Positions 44,048 through 53,186 of a DNA stretch of 64,000 nt are shown in pieces. Under the pieces are notes generated by a model, which was not told the origin of the DNA, did no database searches, and was given only the letters and a program-made list of their open reading frames with translations. Positions within the stretch are counted from its first letter, which is position 1, and each line of letters starts with the position of its first letter. Origin of the DNA: Paraburkholderia phenoliruptrix (lineage in GTDB: Bacteria > Pseudomonadota > Gammaproteobacteria > Burkholderiales > Burkholderiaceae). The stretch lies in assembly GCF_019511605.1 (NCBI RefSeq), contig NZ_JAEUAV010000003.1, positions 124,001 to 188,000 on the forward strand. The letters are read 5' to 3'. The translations under genes and the position numbers were made by a program.

Positions 44048-45610
44048 TCACAGCCATTCGCGCAGCCGGTGCTTGAGGATCTTGCCCGTGGACGCGGCGG
44101 GCAGCGCGGCGAGCACCTTGACCTCGGCGGGACGCTTGTAGGGCGCGAGGCGCTGCGCGCACCACGCGGCCAGTTCGGCGGGCGTGACCGTTGCCTGCGC
44201 GGCCAGTTCGACGAACGCCACTACTTCCTCGTTGCCCTCGACCGGCCGCCCGATCACCGCCGACTGCACGACCTGCGGATGCGCGTTGAGCACATGCTCG
44301 ACCTCGGCCGGATATACGTTGAAGCCGGAGCGAATGATCAGATCCTTGCTGCGCCCGACGATATGCAGTGCGCCGTCCGGGTCCCGGCGGGCGAGGTCGC
44401 CGGTCTTCAGCCAGCCTTCTTGCGTAACGGCGGCGCGTGTCTGCTCCGGGCTGCGGTAGTAGCCGAGCATCACGTTCGGGCCGCGCACCCATAGCTCACC
44501 GACCTCGCCGGGCGCGGCATCCACGCCGTCCAGTCCGACGAAGCGCACTTCGACACCCGGAATCACTTCGCCGACCGAACAGTCGCTGCGCGGCGCATCC
44601 AGCATGGTCTGCGAGACGGTCGGGCTGCTTTCGGTCATGCCATAGCCATTGTGCAGCGGCAGACCGTAGACGTGCTCGACCTGCGCTTTCAGTGCGGCGT
44701 CGAGCGGCGAGCCGCCCGAATAGACGAAACGCAGACGCGGCGCGTGCCATGCATGCCCCTGCGTGCGCAGATGCTCGAGCAGTTTCGCGTGCATGGCCGG
44801 CACGCCCTGGAAGATGGTCACGCCTTCGTCCGCAAGCGCACGGCGCACGGCCTCGGCCGCGAAGCGCGGGGCGAGGCGCAAGGTCGCGCCCGCGTAAAGA
44901 CTGCCGAGACACACGGAGGCGAAGCCGTACACGTGCGAAATGGGCAGCACTGCATACACGACATCGTCGGGACGCACCTGACGCAGGCGGCTCGATACAG
45001 CTGCGATGAAAAGCAGATTGCGATGCGAGAGCATCACGCCCTTCGGCGCGCCGGTGGTGCCGGTGGTGTAGATCAGCGCCGCGCACTGGCGGTGGTTCGC
45101 CGCCTCGACCGGTTCGGCTTGCGCTGACGCGTCCGCGGTATAGGACCATGCGCCGATGTCGGGGGCGATGTGTGGCGCCTCGGCCGCGCCATGGCGCTGC
45201 GCGTGCTGGCCGGCGTCCCGGGAGCTTTCCAGCGCGTACGCCGTCACGCGCGGCTGTGCGTGCGCGCGAATCGCGTCGAGTTCCGCCGCCGACAGCCGCG
45301 CATTCGACACCAGCGCCCACGCGTCGAGCCGCGCCGTGGCGAAGAGCAGCACGATCTGCGCGATGCTGTTCTCCGCGACGATCATTACGCGATCACCGCC
45401 GCGCACGCCCCATTGGCGCAACAACGCGGCGGCGGCCTCGACGGCGTTGACGAGTTCGGCGTTGGTAAGGCGGCGGGCGTCTTCGATCAGCGCGACATGC
45501 TGCGGATCGCGCGCGGCCGCGAGCGTAGGAAGATCGGAAATGCGGTCGGGCAGCGCGGCCAGAAGCGCGGCAATGTCGATTGTTGGACGGCAGGGCGAAG
45601 GGGTGCTCAA
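44048..45610 (-). CDS. AMP-dependent acyl-CoA synthetase/ligase
   Basis: 520-residue class I adenylate-forming enzyme. The P-loop is YTTGTTGAPKGVMLSHRN. NGYGMTESSP, TGDLARRDPDGALHIVGRSKDLIIRSGFNVYPAEVE and the catalytic Lys in LPAASTGKILKHRLRE follow in order. It probably activates a medium- or long-chain fatty acid, or an aromatic acid, to its CoA thioester; the substrate is not readable. I place the start at a TTG (45610) with AGGAG 7 bases upstream, because the only in-frame ATG upstream, at 45787, lies inside the divergent ybaK gene. This start codon choice is inferred. Confidence 0.85.
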   Translation of the reverse strand: MSTPSPCRPTIDIAALLAALPDRISDLPTLAAARDPQHVALIEDARRLTNAELVNAVEAAAALLRQWGVRGGDRVMIVAENSIAQIVLLFATARLDAWALVSNARLSAAELDAIRAHAQPRVTAYALESSRDAGQHAQRHGAAEAPHIAPDIGAWSYTADASAQAEPVEAANHRQCAALIYTTGTTGAPKGVMLSHRNLLFIAAVSSRLRQVRPDDVVYAVLPISHVYGFASVCLGSLYAGATLRLAPRFAAEAVRRALADEGVTIFQGVPAMHAKLLEHLRTQGHAWHAPRLRFVYSGGSPLDAALKAQVEHVYGLPLHNGYGMTESSPTVSQTMLDAPRSDCSVGEVIPGVEVRFVGLDGVDAAPGEVGELWVRGPNVMLGYYRSPEQTRAAVTQEGWLKTGDLARRDPDGALHIVGRSKDLIIRSGFNVYPAEVEHVLNAHPQVVQSAVIGRPVEGNEEVVAFVELAAQATVTPAELAAWCAQRLAPYKRPAEVKVLAALPAASTGKILKHRLREWL

Positions 45611-45750
45611 CGGCGTCTCCTGAATGCGATTGCGTGACCGGTGTGCGTCGCGCCGGTATATTTTCGAACGATCGTGCCACAATGCCGGGGCCCGCACAAT
45701 TGGCCATTCGGCAAATAGCCGTTGTGCAAACTCGCTATTACAATGCGCCG

Positions 45751-46242
45751 ATGAGCAAATCCAGACACGTTTCCGAGACCCCCGCAACGCAGTTCCTGCG
45801 CCGGCATGGCGTGACTTTCGGCGAGCATCCGTATGACTACGTCGAGCATGGCGGCACCGGCGAATCCGCGCGCCAGCTTGGCGTGGACGAGCATCATGTG
45901 GTGAAAACGCTTGTCATGGAGGACGAGCACGCCAAACCGCTGATCGTGCTCATGCACGGCGACCGCACTGTCAGCACCAAGAACCTCGCGCGGCAAATCG
46001 GCGCAAAGCGCGTCGAGCCGTGCAAGCCCGAGGTGGCGAACCGTCATTCGGGCTATCTGATCGGCGGCACGTCGCCGTTCGGCACGCGCAAGCAGATGCC
46101 GGTGTATGTGGAGTCCAGCATTCTGGAGCTGGACAGAATCTGGTTGAACGGCGGGCGGCGCGGTTTTCTCGTCAGCATCGAGCCGAGCGTGCTGACCGGC
46201 TTGCTGGCCGCGAAACCGGTGCAGTGCGCGAGCGTCGATTGA
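45751..46242 (+). CDS. ybaK: Cys-tRNA(Pro)/Cys-tRNA(Cys) deacylase, YbaK type
   Basis: 163-residue trans-editing deacylase that hydrolyses Cys mischarged on tRNA-Pro. The family Lys lies in VVKTLVMEDEHAKPLIVL, GYLIGGTSPFGTRKQMPVYVE and GGRRGFLVSIEP follow. ATG 45751 begins the homologous part; a longer in-frame start at 45580 would overlap the divergent ligase gene. It is a single gene. Confidence 0.94.
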   Translation: MSKSRHVSETPATQFLRRHGVTFGEHPYDYVEHGGTGESARQLGVDEHHVVKTLVMEDEHAKPLIVLMHGDRTVSTKNLARQIGAKRVEPCKPEVANRHSGYLIGGTSPFGTRKQMPVYVESSILELDRIWLNGGRRGFLVSIEPSVLTGLLAAKPVQCASVD

Positions 46243-46320
46243 CGCTTGCCTGAATGTTTTTGCGGCGCGCGCGTTCGGTAGAATGTGCGCCGATTCCGTT
46301 GGCCGCGTTGCGTGGCGTCG

Positions 46321-46368
46321 CGTTTGTTTCCGCGTTTGTTTCCGAGTTCCTTTCCGACTTTCGTTCCA
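46321..46368. repeat. Degenerate 12-bp tandem repeat in the plsY leader
   Basis: Two exact copies of CGTTTGTTTCCG (46321-46332 and 46333-46344) are followed by two diverged ones (AGTTCCTTTCCG and ACTTTCGTTCCA). The block ends about 53 bases before the plsY ATG and is pyrimidine/T-rich on the plus strand. Confidence 0.8.
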
Positions 46369-46421
46369 AGTGGCGGTCGAAGTGCCCAGTTGCAGACCGC
46401 CGATCCTTATAAGAGTCACAG

Positions 46422-47069
46422 ATGCAAAACCTGATCGTTGCTGTCGTTGCCTACCTGATCGGTTCGGTGTCGTTCGCCGTGATCGTGAGCGCCGCAATGG
46501 GGCTCGAGGACCCGCGCTCGTACGGCTCGGGCAACCCCGGCGCGACCAACGTGCTGCGCAGCGGCAGCAAGAAGGCCGCGATTCTCACATTGATCGGCGA
46601 CGCCTTCAAAGGCTGGCTGCCGGTGTGGTTCGTCGTGCACTTCGGCGCGCGCTACGGGCTCGACGACACCTCGGTGGCAATTGCCTCCGTTGCCGTGTTT
46701 CTGGGCCACCTGTACCCGGTGTTCTTCCGCTTCAAGGGCGGCAAAGGCGTGGCAACCGCTGCCGGCGTGCTGCTCGCGATCAACCCGATTCTCGGTGTGG
46801 CCACGCTGCTGACATGGCTGATCGTGGCGTTCTTCACGCGCTATTCGTCGCTGGCCGCGCTGGCCGCGGCGGTGTTCGCGCCGATCTTCGACGGCTTTCT
46901 GTTCGGGCCGCACATCATCGCGCTCGCTATCGTGGTGATGAGCTCGCTGCTTGTGTGGCGTCATCGCGCGAACATCGCCAAGCTGATGCGAGGCGAGGAA
47001 AGCCGCATTGGCGACAAGAAGAAGGCGGCGGCTGCTTCGGGCGGCACGGCTGCGGGCGAAAAGCGCTGA
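46422..47069 (+). CDS. plsY: Acyl-phosphate:glycerol-3-phosphate acyltransferase PlsY
   Basis: 215-residue inner-membrane acyltransferase for the first acylation of glycerol 3-phosphate. The family motifs are [33 protein letters not shown] and the late [10 protein letters not shown]. About five membrane segments and a Lys/Ala-rich cytoplasmic tail are seen. The gene stands alone with a repeat-bearing leader. Confidence 0.96.
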   Translation: MQNLIVAVVAYLIGSVSFAVIVSAAMGLEDPRSYGSGNPGATNVLRSGSKKAAILTLIGDAFKGWLPVWFVVHFGARYGLDDTSVAIASVAVFLGHLYPVFFRFKGGKGVATAAGVLLAINPILGVATLLTWLIVAFFTRYSSLAALAAAVFAPIFDGFLFGPHIIALAIVVMSSLLVWRHRANIAKLMRGEESRIGDKKKAAAASGGTAAGEKR

Positions 47070-47346
47070 CGAGCCTGGCTGGACGTCTTGCGCTGACGTT
47101 GGCTGCCTCTTGGAGCGCACCGCGCGAATGGTTGAACCGGCGCTTGCATATGAGCTTGCGCATTATCTTGCGGTCCCACTACTGGTCCGGCTTACGTGTG
47201 AAGTTTGGTTCCAGCGCGCTGCACCGATTGCCTTGCATTAGAACGCGCAGATGCGCCGGGATTGCTTGCGGCAGCCGCTAGCAACGCATGCATCTGCCCG
47301 AGACCCTGCGCCCACACCTGCGACGTTCCGGCCATGCGCGCGAGGC

Positions 47347-47832
47347 TTAATCGCGGAAGTTGTTGAAGTCGAGCGGCGTATCGGTCACGTCCTTGCGCAG
47401 CAACGCGATCACGCTTTGCAGATCGTCGCGCTTTGCGCCCGTCACCCGCACTGCGTCGCCCTGAATGCTCGCCTGCACCTTGATCTTGCTGTCCTTCACG
47501 AGGCGCACGATCTTCTTCGACAGGTCGCCGGACACGCCCTTCTTGATCTTGATGACCTGCTTGACCTTGTCGCCGCCGATCTTCTCGATCTTGCCGTAGT
47601 CGAGAAAGCGCACGTCCACGTTGCGCTTCGCCATTTTCGACAGCAGCACGTCTTTCACCTGACCGAGCTTGAAGTCGTCGTCCGCGTAGGCGGTGATTTC
47701 GTTTTCCTTCTGTTCGACGCGCGCGTCCGACCCCTTGAAGTCGAAGCGGGTTGAGATCTCCTTGTTGGACTGCTCGATCGCGTTCTTGACTTCGATCATG
47801 TTCGCTTCGCAGACGACGTCAAACGATGGCAT
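47347..47832 (-). CDS. yajQ: YajQ-family nucleotide-binding protein
   Basis: 161-residue protein of the YajQ family (DUF520), with opening [20 protein letters not shown] and TRFDFKG, which is the usual start and length. Relatives bind nucleic acid or cyclic-di-GMP; role in this organism is not known. ATG 47832 has GGGAG upstream. It is divergent from murB. Confidence 0.96.
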   Translation of the reverse strand: MPSFDVVCEANMIEVKNAIEQSNKEISTRFDFKGSDARVEQKENEITAYADDDFKLGQVKDVLLSKMAKRNVDVRFLDYGKIEKIGGDKVKQVIKIKKGVSGDLSKKIVRLVKDSKIKVQASIQGDAVRVTGAKRDDLQSVIALLRKDVTDTPLDFNNFRD

Positions 47833-47894
47833 TGCATTCTCCCAATAGTGCTGCGGTGCGCGACGCGGCCGGCGGCTCGTCGCGAGGCACTCGC

Positions 47895-47900
47895 TATAAT
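47895..47900 (+). promoter_or_regulatory. Candidate -10 element of murB
   Basis: A consensus TATAAT lies about 100 bases before the murB ATG. No good -35 hexamer is at the right distance (GCGGCT at 47872-47877), so it would depend on the -10 alone or on an activator. Confidence 0.4.
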
Positions 47901-48001
47901 CACGGACCGACGTCATTTTACCGACGCCACCCTCATTTGCCCAAGGCCGCCGCGCGGGCTTGCCGCCCGCAGCCGTTGCGCCGTCGCCCAGTTTTCATCC
48001 G

Positions 48002-49048
48002 ATGTCTCAATCCGATTCCGCCGGCTTTATTGCCGACTATCCGCTCAAGGCGCACAACACCTTTGGTTTCGACGTTCGCGCGCAGTGGGCGTGCCGCATC
48101 GAGCATGAAGCGCAGGTTCTCGCCGCAATACGCGATCCGCGCGTGGCCGGTCTGCCGCGGCTCGTGCTGGGCGGCGGCAGCAACGTCGTGCTGACGCGCG
48201 ACTTCGCGGGACTCGTGCTGCTCGTCGCATTGCGCGGACGTCGCGTGGTGGGCGAGGACGCCGAAGCCGTGTATGTCGAGGCAGCCGCGGGCGAGCCGTG
48301 GCACGAGTTCGTTGCGTGGACGCTGTCCCAGGGTCTGCCCGGCCTCGAGAACCTTGCGTTGATTCCGGGCACCGTCGGCGCGGCGCCTATTCAGAATATC
48401 GGCGCGTACGGGCTCGAAATGTGCGAGCGCTTCGCCTGGCTGCGGGCGGTCGAGCTTACGTCCGGCGACAGCGTCGAACTGGACAGCCGGGCGTGCGCGT
48501 TCGGCTATCGCGACAGTTTCTTCAAGCGGGAAGGGCGTGATCGCTTCGTGATTACGTCGGTGACATTCCGTTTGCCGAAGGCCTGGCAGCCGCGTGCGGG
48601 CTACGCGGATCTCGCGCGGCAGCTTGCAGCGAACGGCTACGAGGCAGGCGGCAACGAACCCGACGCGCGTGCCATCTTCGACGCCGTGGTCGCAGTGCGG
48701 CGCTCAAAGCTGCCTGATCCCGTGGAACTGGGCAACGCAGGCAGCTTCTTCAAGAATCCCGTGGTCAGCGCCGATCAGTTCGACGCGCTGAAAAAGCGCG
48801 AGCCGGACGTGGTTTCGTACCCGCAACCGGACGGACGCGTGAAGCTCGCCGCCGGCTGGCTGATCGACCGGTGCGGCTGGAAGGGCCGTTCACTTGGCGC
48901 CGCGGCTGTCCACGAGCGCCAGGCGCTGGTACTGGTGAATCGCGGCGGCGCGAGCGGCGTGGAAGTGCTGGCGCTTGCACGTGCGATTCGCGACGACGTG
49001 TTCGAACGATTCGGCGTCGAACTCGAAGCGGAGCCGGTTTGCTTGTGA
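48002..49048 (+). CDS. murB: UDP-N-acetylenolpyruvoylglucosamine reductase
   Basis: 348-residue FAD enzyme of peptidoglycan precursor synthesis: UDP-GlcNAc-enolpyruvate to UDP-MurNAc with NADPH. The FAD-binding blocks are [17 protein letters not shown] and [17 protein letters not shown], the catalytic Ser lies in [11 protein letters not shown], and the last Glu-bearing segment begins [11 protein letters not shown]. It is the long type I (E. coli-like) form. A clear terminator follows. Confidence 0.96.
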   Translation: MSQSDSAGFIADYPLKAHNTFGFDVRAQWACRIEHEAQVLAAIRDPRVAGLPRLVLGGGSNVVLTRDFAGLVLLVALRGRRVVGEDAEAVYVEAAAGEPWHEFVAWTLSQGLPGLENLALIPGTVGAAPIQNIGAYGLEMCERFAWLRAVELTSGDSVELDSRACAFGYRDSFFKREGRDRFVITSVTFRLPKAWQPRAGYADLARQLAANGYEAGGNEPDARAIFDAVVAVRRSKLPDPVELGNAGSFFKNPVVSADQFDALKKREPDVVSYPQPDGRVKLAAGWLIDRCGWKGRSLGAAAVHERQALVLVNRGGASGVEVLALARAIRDDVFERFGVELEAEPVCL

Positions 49049-49104
49049 ACCGATAAGCGATGGTGTGAAGCGAGCCGCTTGCCGTTGCAGGCGACGCGCA
49101 TGGA

Positions 49105-49137
49105 AAAAGGCGCCGGAGCTTGCTCGCGGCGCCTTTT
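49105..49137. terminator. Bidirectional Rho-independent terminator between murB and argG
   Basis: AAAAGGCGCCG and CGGCGCCTTTT form an 11-bp stem around an inner GAGC-TT-GCTC helix. It has four T on the murB side and five A (T on the other strand) on the argG side, so it can stop both converging transcripts. Confidence 0.88.
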
Positions 49138-49221
49138 GTTTCGGCTGAGTGGATGGGCGCTTGACGCGTCGGCGCGGGCAGGCGGTCCGCATTCGCCGCC
49201 TAACCGCCTTCGCGCCTTCCC

Positions 49222-50448
49222 TTAACCGCGTTGGCGGCGCGCGTTTTCCGCGATGCGCATACGCAGCGCGTTCAGCTTGATGAAGCCGCCGGCGTCGGCC
49301 TGGTTGTATGCGCCGCCGTCGTCGTCGAACGTGGCGATGGTCTTGTCGAACAGCGTTTCCTTGGAATCGCGGGCGACCACCGACACGCTGCCCTTGTACA
49401 GCTTCACACGCACCCAGCCGTTGACCTTTTCCTGCGTGTGGTCGATCAGCACTTGCAGCGCGCGGCGCTCCGGGCTCCACCAGTAGCCGTTATAAATCAG
49501 CGACGCGTAGCGGGCCATCAGGTCGTCTTTGAGGTGCGCGACTTCGCGGTCGAGCGTGATCGACTCGATGCCGCGGTGTGCCTTCAGCATGATCGTGCCG
49601 CCCGGTGTTTCATAGCAGCCGCGCGACTTCATGCCGACGTAACGGTTTTCGACCAGGTCCAGCCGGCCGATGCCGTGCTTGCCGCCCAGACGGTTCAGCT
49701 CGGTCAGCATTTCCGCCGCCGACAGGCGTTTGCCGTTGATCGCAACCGGGTCGCCGTGCTCGTATTCGATGTCGACGTATTCGGCCTGATCGGGCGCCTG
49801 TTCCGGCGACACCGTCCAGCGCCACATGTCGGCTTCCGCTTCGGCCTTCGGGTCTTCCAGGTGACGACCTTCGAACGAGATATGCAGCAGGTTCGCGTCC
49901 ATCGAATACGGGGCGCCGCCTTGCTTGTGCTTCATCTCGATCGGAATGCCGGCTTTTTCCGCATACGCGAGCAGCTTTTCACGCGACAGCAGGTCCCATT
50001 CGCGCCACGGGGCGATCACCTTGATGCCCGGCTCGAGCGCGTAGTAACCCAGCTCGAAACGAACCTGGTCGTTGCCCTTGCCGGTTGCGCCGTGCGATAC
50101 CGCCTGCGCGCCAGTGGCGCGAGCAATCTCGATCTGGCGCTTGGCGATCAGCGGACGCGCGATCGACGTGCCGAGCAGGTACTCGCCTTCGTAAATGGTG
50201 TTGGCGCGGAACATCGGGAACACGAAGTCGCGCACGAATTCTTCGCGCAGGTCTTCGATAAAGATGTTTTCCGGCTTGATGCCCAGTTGCAGTGCCTTCT
50301 TGCGCGCCGGTTCCAGCTCTTCGCCCTGGCCGATGTCGGCCGTGAACGTGACGACTTCGGCGTCGTAGTTGTCCTGCAACCACTTCAGGATGACGGAGGT
50401 GTCGAGGCCGCCCGAATAGGCGAGCACGACTTTCTTGATATCGCTCAT
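49222..50448 (-). CDS. argG: Argininosuccinate synthase
   Basis: 408-residue enzyme joining citrulline and aspartate with ATP. The ATP-binding opening is [18 protein letters not shown], with [19 protein letters not shown] and [11 protein letters not shown] later. All family blocks are present. It lies 304 bases downstream of argF on the same strand, separated by repeat-rich DNA; they could be one unit or two. Confidence 0.98.
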   Translation of the reverse strand: MSDIKKVVLAYSGGLDTSVILKWLQDNYDAEVVTFTADIGQGEELEPARKKALQLGIKPENIFIEDLREEFVRDFVFPMFRANTIYEGEYLLGTSIARPLIAKRQIEIARATGAQAVSHGATGKGNDQVRFELGYYALEPGIKVIAPWREWDLLSREKLLAYAEKAGIPIEMKHKQGGAPYSMDANLLHISFEGRHLEDPKAEAEADMWRWTVSPEQAPDQAEYVDIEYEHGDPVAINGKRLSAAEMLTELNRLGGKHGIGRLDLVENRYVGMKSRGCYETPGGTIMLKAHRGIESITLDREVAHLKDDLMARYASLIYNGYWWSPERRALQVLIDHTQEKVNGWVRVKLYKGSVSVVARDSKETLFDKTIATFDDDGGAYNQADAGGFIKLNALRMRIAENARRQRG

Positions 50449-50550
50449 GGTGAACTCGTAGCTGGAGAAAGCGGGAAAACAGGGCGCGCCGGCGGGTCCG
50501 GCGCGCGGAAAACAACTATTTTGACACTAAATCGGCACGCGCCCGCGTTT

Positions 50551-50600
50551 TTGGGCCGTTATTGGGCCGTCTTTGGGCCGTCTTTGGGCCGTGTTTGGGC
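50551..50600. repeat. 11-bp tandem repeat TTGGGCCGTNT between argF and argG
   Basis: TTGGGCCGT starts at 50551, 50562, 50573 and 50584, with a partial TTGGGC at 50595. The period is exactly 11 bases, about one helical turn, with only the two spacer bases varying. It lies upstream of argG on its coding strand. Confidence 0.9.
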
Positions 50601-50624
50601 TATTGCGACGAAGTTTGCCGGGGC

Positions 50625-50654
50625 GCTGCCGCTTCCGCTGCCGCTGCCGCTGCC
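50625..50654. repeat. Hexanucleotide repeat GCTGCC, five units
   Basis: GCTGCC-GCTTCC-GCTGCC-GCTGCC-GCTGCC fills 50625-50654. It is noncoding and lies between the argF stop and the 11-bp array. Confidence 0.85.
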
Positions 50655-50751
50655 GCGAGCGCGGCGGCTAGCTGCGTGCCGCGGTGCGCCGGTGCGTTGC
50701 ACCTGACCAACGCACCGGCTTGCTTCGCGCAGATGCTGCGCTGCGCGCGGC

Positions 50752-51681
50752 TCAGTGATTGAGCTTGCCGAGCAGCAGGTACTCCATCAACGCCTTTTGC
50801 ACATGCAGACGATTTTCCGCTTCGTCCCACACGACGCTTTGCGGGCCGTCGATTACCTCAGCGCTAACCTCTTCGCCGCGATGGGCCGGCAGGCAGTGCA
50901 TGAAGAGCGCATCCGCATGGGCGCGCGACATCATTTCCGCATCGACGCACCAGTCGGCGAAGGCTTTCTTGCGCGCCTCGTTTTCGGCTTCGAAGCCCAT
51001 GCTGGTCCACACGTCGGTGGTCACGAGGTCGGCGCCTGCGCAGGCTTCGTTCGGGTCGTCGAATTCCTCGTAAAACGGCGCGCTTTCCGCTGCGACCAGA
51101 GCGCGGTCGAGCTTGTAGCCCGGCGGCGTGGACAGGCGCAGCTTGAAGCCAAGAATCTGTGCAGCTTCAATCCACGTGTAGAGCATGTTGTTGGCGTCGC
51201 CCACCCAGGCTACCGTTTTGCCGCGAATCGGACCGCGATGCTCGAAGTAGGTGAAGATGTCGGCCAGCACCTGGCACGGGTGATATTCGTTGGTCAGCCC
51301 GTTGATCACCGGCACGCGCGAATTTTCGGCGAAGCGCTGAACGATGTCCTGACCGAACGTGCGGATCATGATGATGTCGACCATGCGCGAGATGACCTGC
51401 GCCGCGTCTTCGATAGGTTCGCCGCGGCCCAGTTGCGTGTCGCGGGTGCTCATGAAAACCGCGTGGCCGCCCAACTGGAAGATGCCGGCTTCGAACGACA
51501 GGCGCGTGCGTGTCGAATTCTTCTCGAAGATCATGGCGAGCGTGCGGTCGTGCAGCGGGTGATATGTCTCGTAGTTCTTGAACTTGCGCTTCAGAATTCG
51601 CGCGCGCTCCAGCACGTACTCGTAGTCGTCTAGCGAGAAATCCTTGAACTGCAGATAGTGGCGAATTTTCTTGGCGGTCAT
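50752..51681 (-). CDS. argF: Ornithine carbamoyltransferase
   Basis: 309-residue transcarbamylase making citrulline from ornithine and carbamoyl phosphate. Carbamoyl-phosphate site FEKNSTRTRLSFEAG, HPCQVLADIFT, and the ornithine loop FMHCLPAHRGEEV are all present. It precedes argG on the same strand, so the two enzymes of consecutive steps are neighbours. Confidence 0.98.
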   Translation of the reverse strand: MTAKKIRHYLQFKDFSLDDYEYVLERARILKRKFKNYETYHPLHDRTLAMIFEKNSTRTRLSFEAGIFQLGGHAVFMSTRDTQLGRGEPIEDAAQVISRMVDIIMIRTFGQDIVQRFAENSRVPVINGLTNEYHPCQVLADIFTYFEHRGPIRGKTVAWVGDANNMLYTWIEAAQILGFKLRLSTPPGYKLDRALVAAESAPFYEEFDDPNEACAGADLVTTDVWTSMGFEAENEARKKAFADWCVDAEMMSRAHADALFMHCLPAHRGEEVSAEVIDGPQSVVWDEAENRLHVQKALMEYLLLGKLNH

Positions 51682-51871
51682 GAAACAAATACGGCGGTCT
51701 CACCCGGCAGGATTGCCGGACGGCGCCGCCGTCGTTTTGTGGTAACTCAAGGCAGCATAAAGGATTTCGCCTCGTTTGACGAGTCGGCCAGAAGGCCGCG
51801 AAAGCCGCCTGAAAGTCGCCCGAGGCTGTCGGAAGAGTCTTGTGTGCAGTGCGGAAAAAGGCCCGCTGCGC

Positions 51872-51877
51872 TATAAT
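51872..51877 (+). promoter_or_regulatory. Candidate -10 element far upstream of the DUF3579 gene
   Basis: A consensus TATAAT lies about 385 bases before the ATG at 52261. The region at the expected -35 distance (GTGCGG at 51849-51854) is poor. If used, transcription would start near 51884. Confidence 0.35.
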
Positions 51878-51974
51878 CTGCGGGTTATTCCAAGGCCCAG
51901 CAGGCCGGTGCTCCGCTCGTGAGACATGGCGTGGGTCGCGCAGTCTGTTCAACGGCAGGTAGAGGCGGACTAGA

Positions 51975-52000
51975 AGGCCAGTTTCGCAGGCCAGCTTCGC
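51975..52000. repeat. 13-bp tandem repeat, two copies
   Basis: AGGCCAGTTTCGC (51975-51987) and AGGCCAGCTTCGC (51988-52000) differ by one base, followed by AGGCC. It is noncoding. Confidence 0.75.
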
Positions 52001-52260
52001 AGGCCGGGTCCCAAGGCTAACTCGCGGGGCGCATGTCGGCGTGGGCACAGCGCGTGCATCACCAAGCGCGCGCGAGTGAGGAGCCGCGCACAACCGCGGT
52101 CAACCCGCGGGGCCAGCCGTTCTGTACGGTGCGCGGCCTGTGGCGGCGCGGCTCTGCCGTTCGCTTTAATCGCCGGGCACAGCGCGGGCACAACGTTTCG
52201 CATCCGTTTTATCGCTTGCTGTCGCCGTCATCCGCTGGGCAGTTACACAGGTATTTCTAC

Positions 52261-52608
52261 ATGGCCGAAGCAGCTCCAACCGAATACTTCATTCAGGGCA
52301 TCACGTCGACGGGAAAAAGATTCCGGCCGAGCGACTGGTCGGAGCGTCTCGCAGGTGTGATGTCATCCTTCGGACCGGGTGCGAGGAAGGGCCCGAACGC
52401 CTATATGCAGTACTCGCTGTATGTCCGGCCAACCATGATCGGCGACCTCAAATGCGTGATTCTCGATTCGCGCCTGCGCGACATCGAACCCATGGCATTC
52501 GACTTCGTGATGAACTTCGCGAAAGACAATGACCTCGTGGTGACAGAGGCGTGCGAACTCGAACTCGAGCATGCGCCGCCGCCGCAAACCAAGCGGCACA
52601 TCATCTGA
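52261..52608 (+). CDS. DUF3579 protein
   Basis: 115-residue protein of the DUF3579 family, found mainly in betaproteobacteria. It opens TEYFIQGITSTGKRFRPSDW, has YVRPTMIGDLKCVILD in the middle and ends acidic then PPPQTKRHII. The function is unknown. ATG 52261 begins the conserved part; the frame stays open for 76 more codons upstream with no matching sequence. A terminator follows at 52637-52664. Confidence 0.9.
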   Translation: MAEAAPTEYFIQGITSTGKRFRPSDWSERLAGVMSSFGPGARKGPNAYMQYSLYVRPTMIGDLKCVILDSRLRDIEPMAFDFVMNFAKDNDLVVTEACELELEHAPPPQTKRHII

Positions 52609-52636
52609 GGCGAGCCGCGCTGGCTCGCCGAAAAGC

Positions 52637-52664
52637 AAAAAACCCGCGCCCGGCGGGTTTTTTT
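52637..52664 (+). terminator. Rho-independent terminator of the DUF3579 gene
   Basis: AAAAAACCCGC pairs with GCGGGTTTTTT around a 5-base loop GCCCG, followed by a further T. It lies about 30 bases after the stop. Confidence 0.88.
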
Positions 52665-52835
52665 GCGCGCGCAGGGCGGCGACCTGCCGGTTTTTGCCTT
52701 GTGCGGCGAATACGCGGGAAGTTCGGCGCACATGCGCGGGAATCTCGCGGTAAGACTGCGGCAGAGCTGCGGCCCAGCTGCGGCAGATCCGCTGCACGTC
52801 CGCAGGTAATCCCCGCAGAATCCGCAGCAAACAAA

Positions 52836-52858
52836 AAAGCCCGCCAAAAGCGGGCTTT
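52836..52858 (-). terminator. Rho-independent terminator of rpsT
   Basis: AAAGCCCGC and GCGGGCTTT form a 9-bp stem with loop CAAAA. The A-run on its left (52833-52838) is a T-run on the rpsT strand, 50 bases after the rpsT stop. Confidence 0.88.
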
Positions 52859-52907
52859 CATGCGCAGCGGAAACAGGAGGTAGCCCGCCGAAGCGGGCCG
52901 ACCGGAA

Positions 52908-53186
52908 TTACTGTGCTGCGGACGCCTGCAGACCCTTGATGGCTGCGGCGAGGCGGCTCTTATGGCGAGCTGCCTTGTTCTTGTGAATGATTTTCTTGTC
53001 GGCAATGATGTCGATGGTCTTCGACGATGCCTGGAAGATTTCGGCGGCCTTGGCCTTGTCGCCGGCGTCGATCGCCTTGCGCACTGCCTTGATAGCCGTG
53101 CGGAACTTCGAGCGCAGTGCCGAGTTGTGCGAGTTTGCCTTGGCGGCCTGGCGGGCGCGCTTGCGTGCTTGTGCGGAGTTAGCCAT
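52908..53186 (-). CDS. rpsT: 30S ribosomal protein S20
   Basis: 92-residue basic protein that binds 16S rRNA. The start [20 protein letters not shown] and [23 protein letters not shown] are characteristic. AAGGA precedes ATG 53186. It is divergent from murJ, with its own terminator, so it is a monocistron. Confidence 0.98.
   Translation of the reverse strand: MANSAQARKRARQAAKANSHNSALRSKFRTAIKAVRKAIDAGDKAKAAEIFQASSKTIDIIADKKIIHKNKAARHKSRLAAAIKGLQASAAQ

Larger units (their letters stand above)
50449..50751. other. Repeat-rich gap between argF and argG
   Basis: 303 bases without a supported gene. It holds two tandem arrays (50551-50600 and 50625-50654) and probably the argG promoter near 50520-50460 on the minus strand. 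A GCCGGACCCGCCGGC-like GC-rich stretch near 50485 could form a small hairpin in the argG leader. No ARG-box-like dyad was recognised. Confidence 0.5.
51682..52260. other. Long intergenic region between argF and the DUF3579 gene
   Basis: 579 bases with no supported gene. It should contain the argF promoter on the minus strand and, at 51872-51877, a TATAAT on the plus strand. If that -10 is used, the DUF3579 mRNA has a leader of about 375 bases or a separate small RNA starts there. A 13-bp repeat lies at 51975-52000. No known small RNA was recognised. Confidence 0.55.

Noticed and set aside
51882..51894. 13-mer GGGTTATTCCAAG shared with 62642-62654 upstream of sodB
   Set aside because: Chance 13-base matches are expected in 64 kb of biased sequence, and the two copies have different positions relative to their -10 elements.
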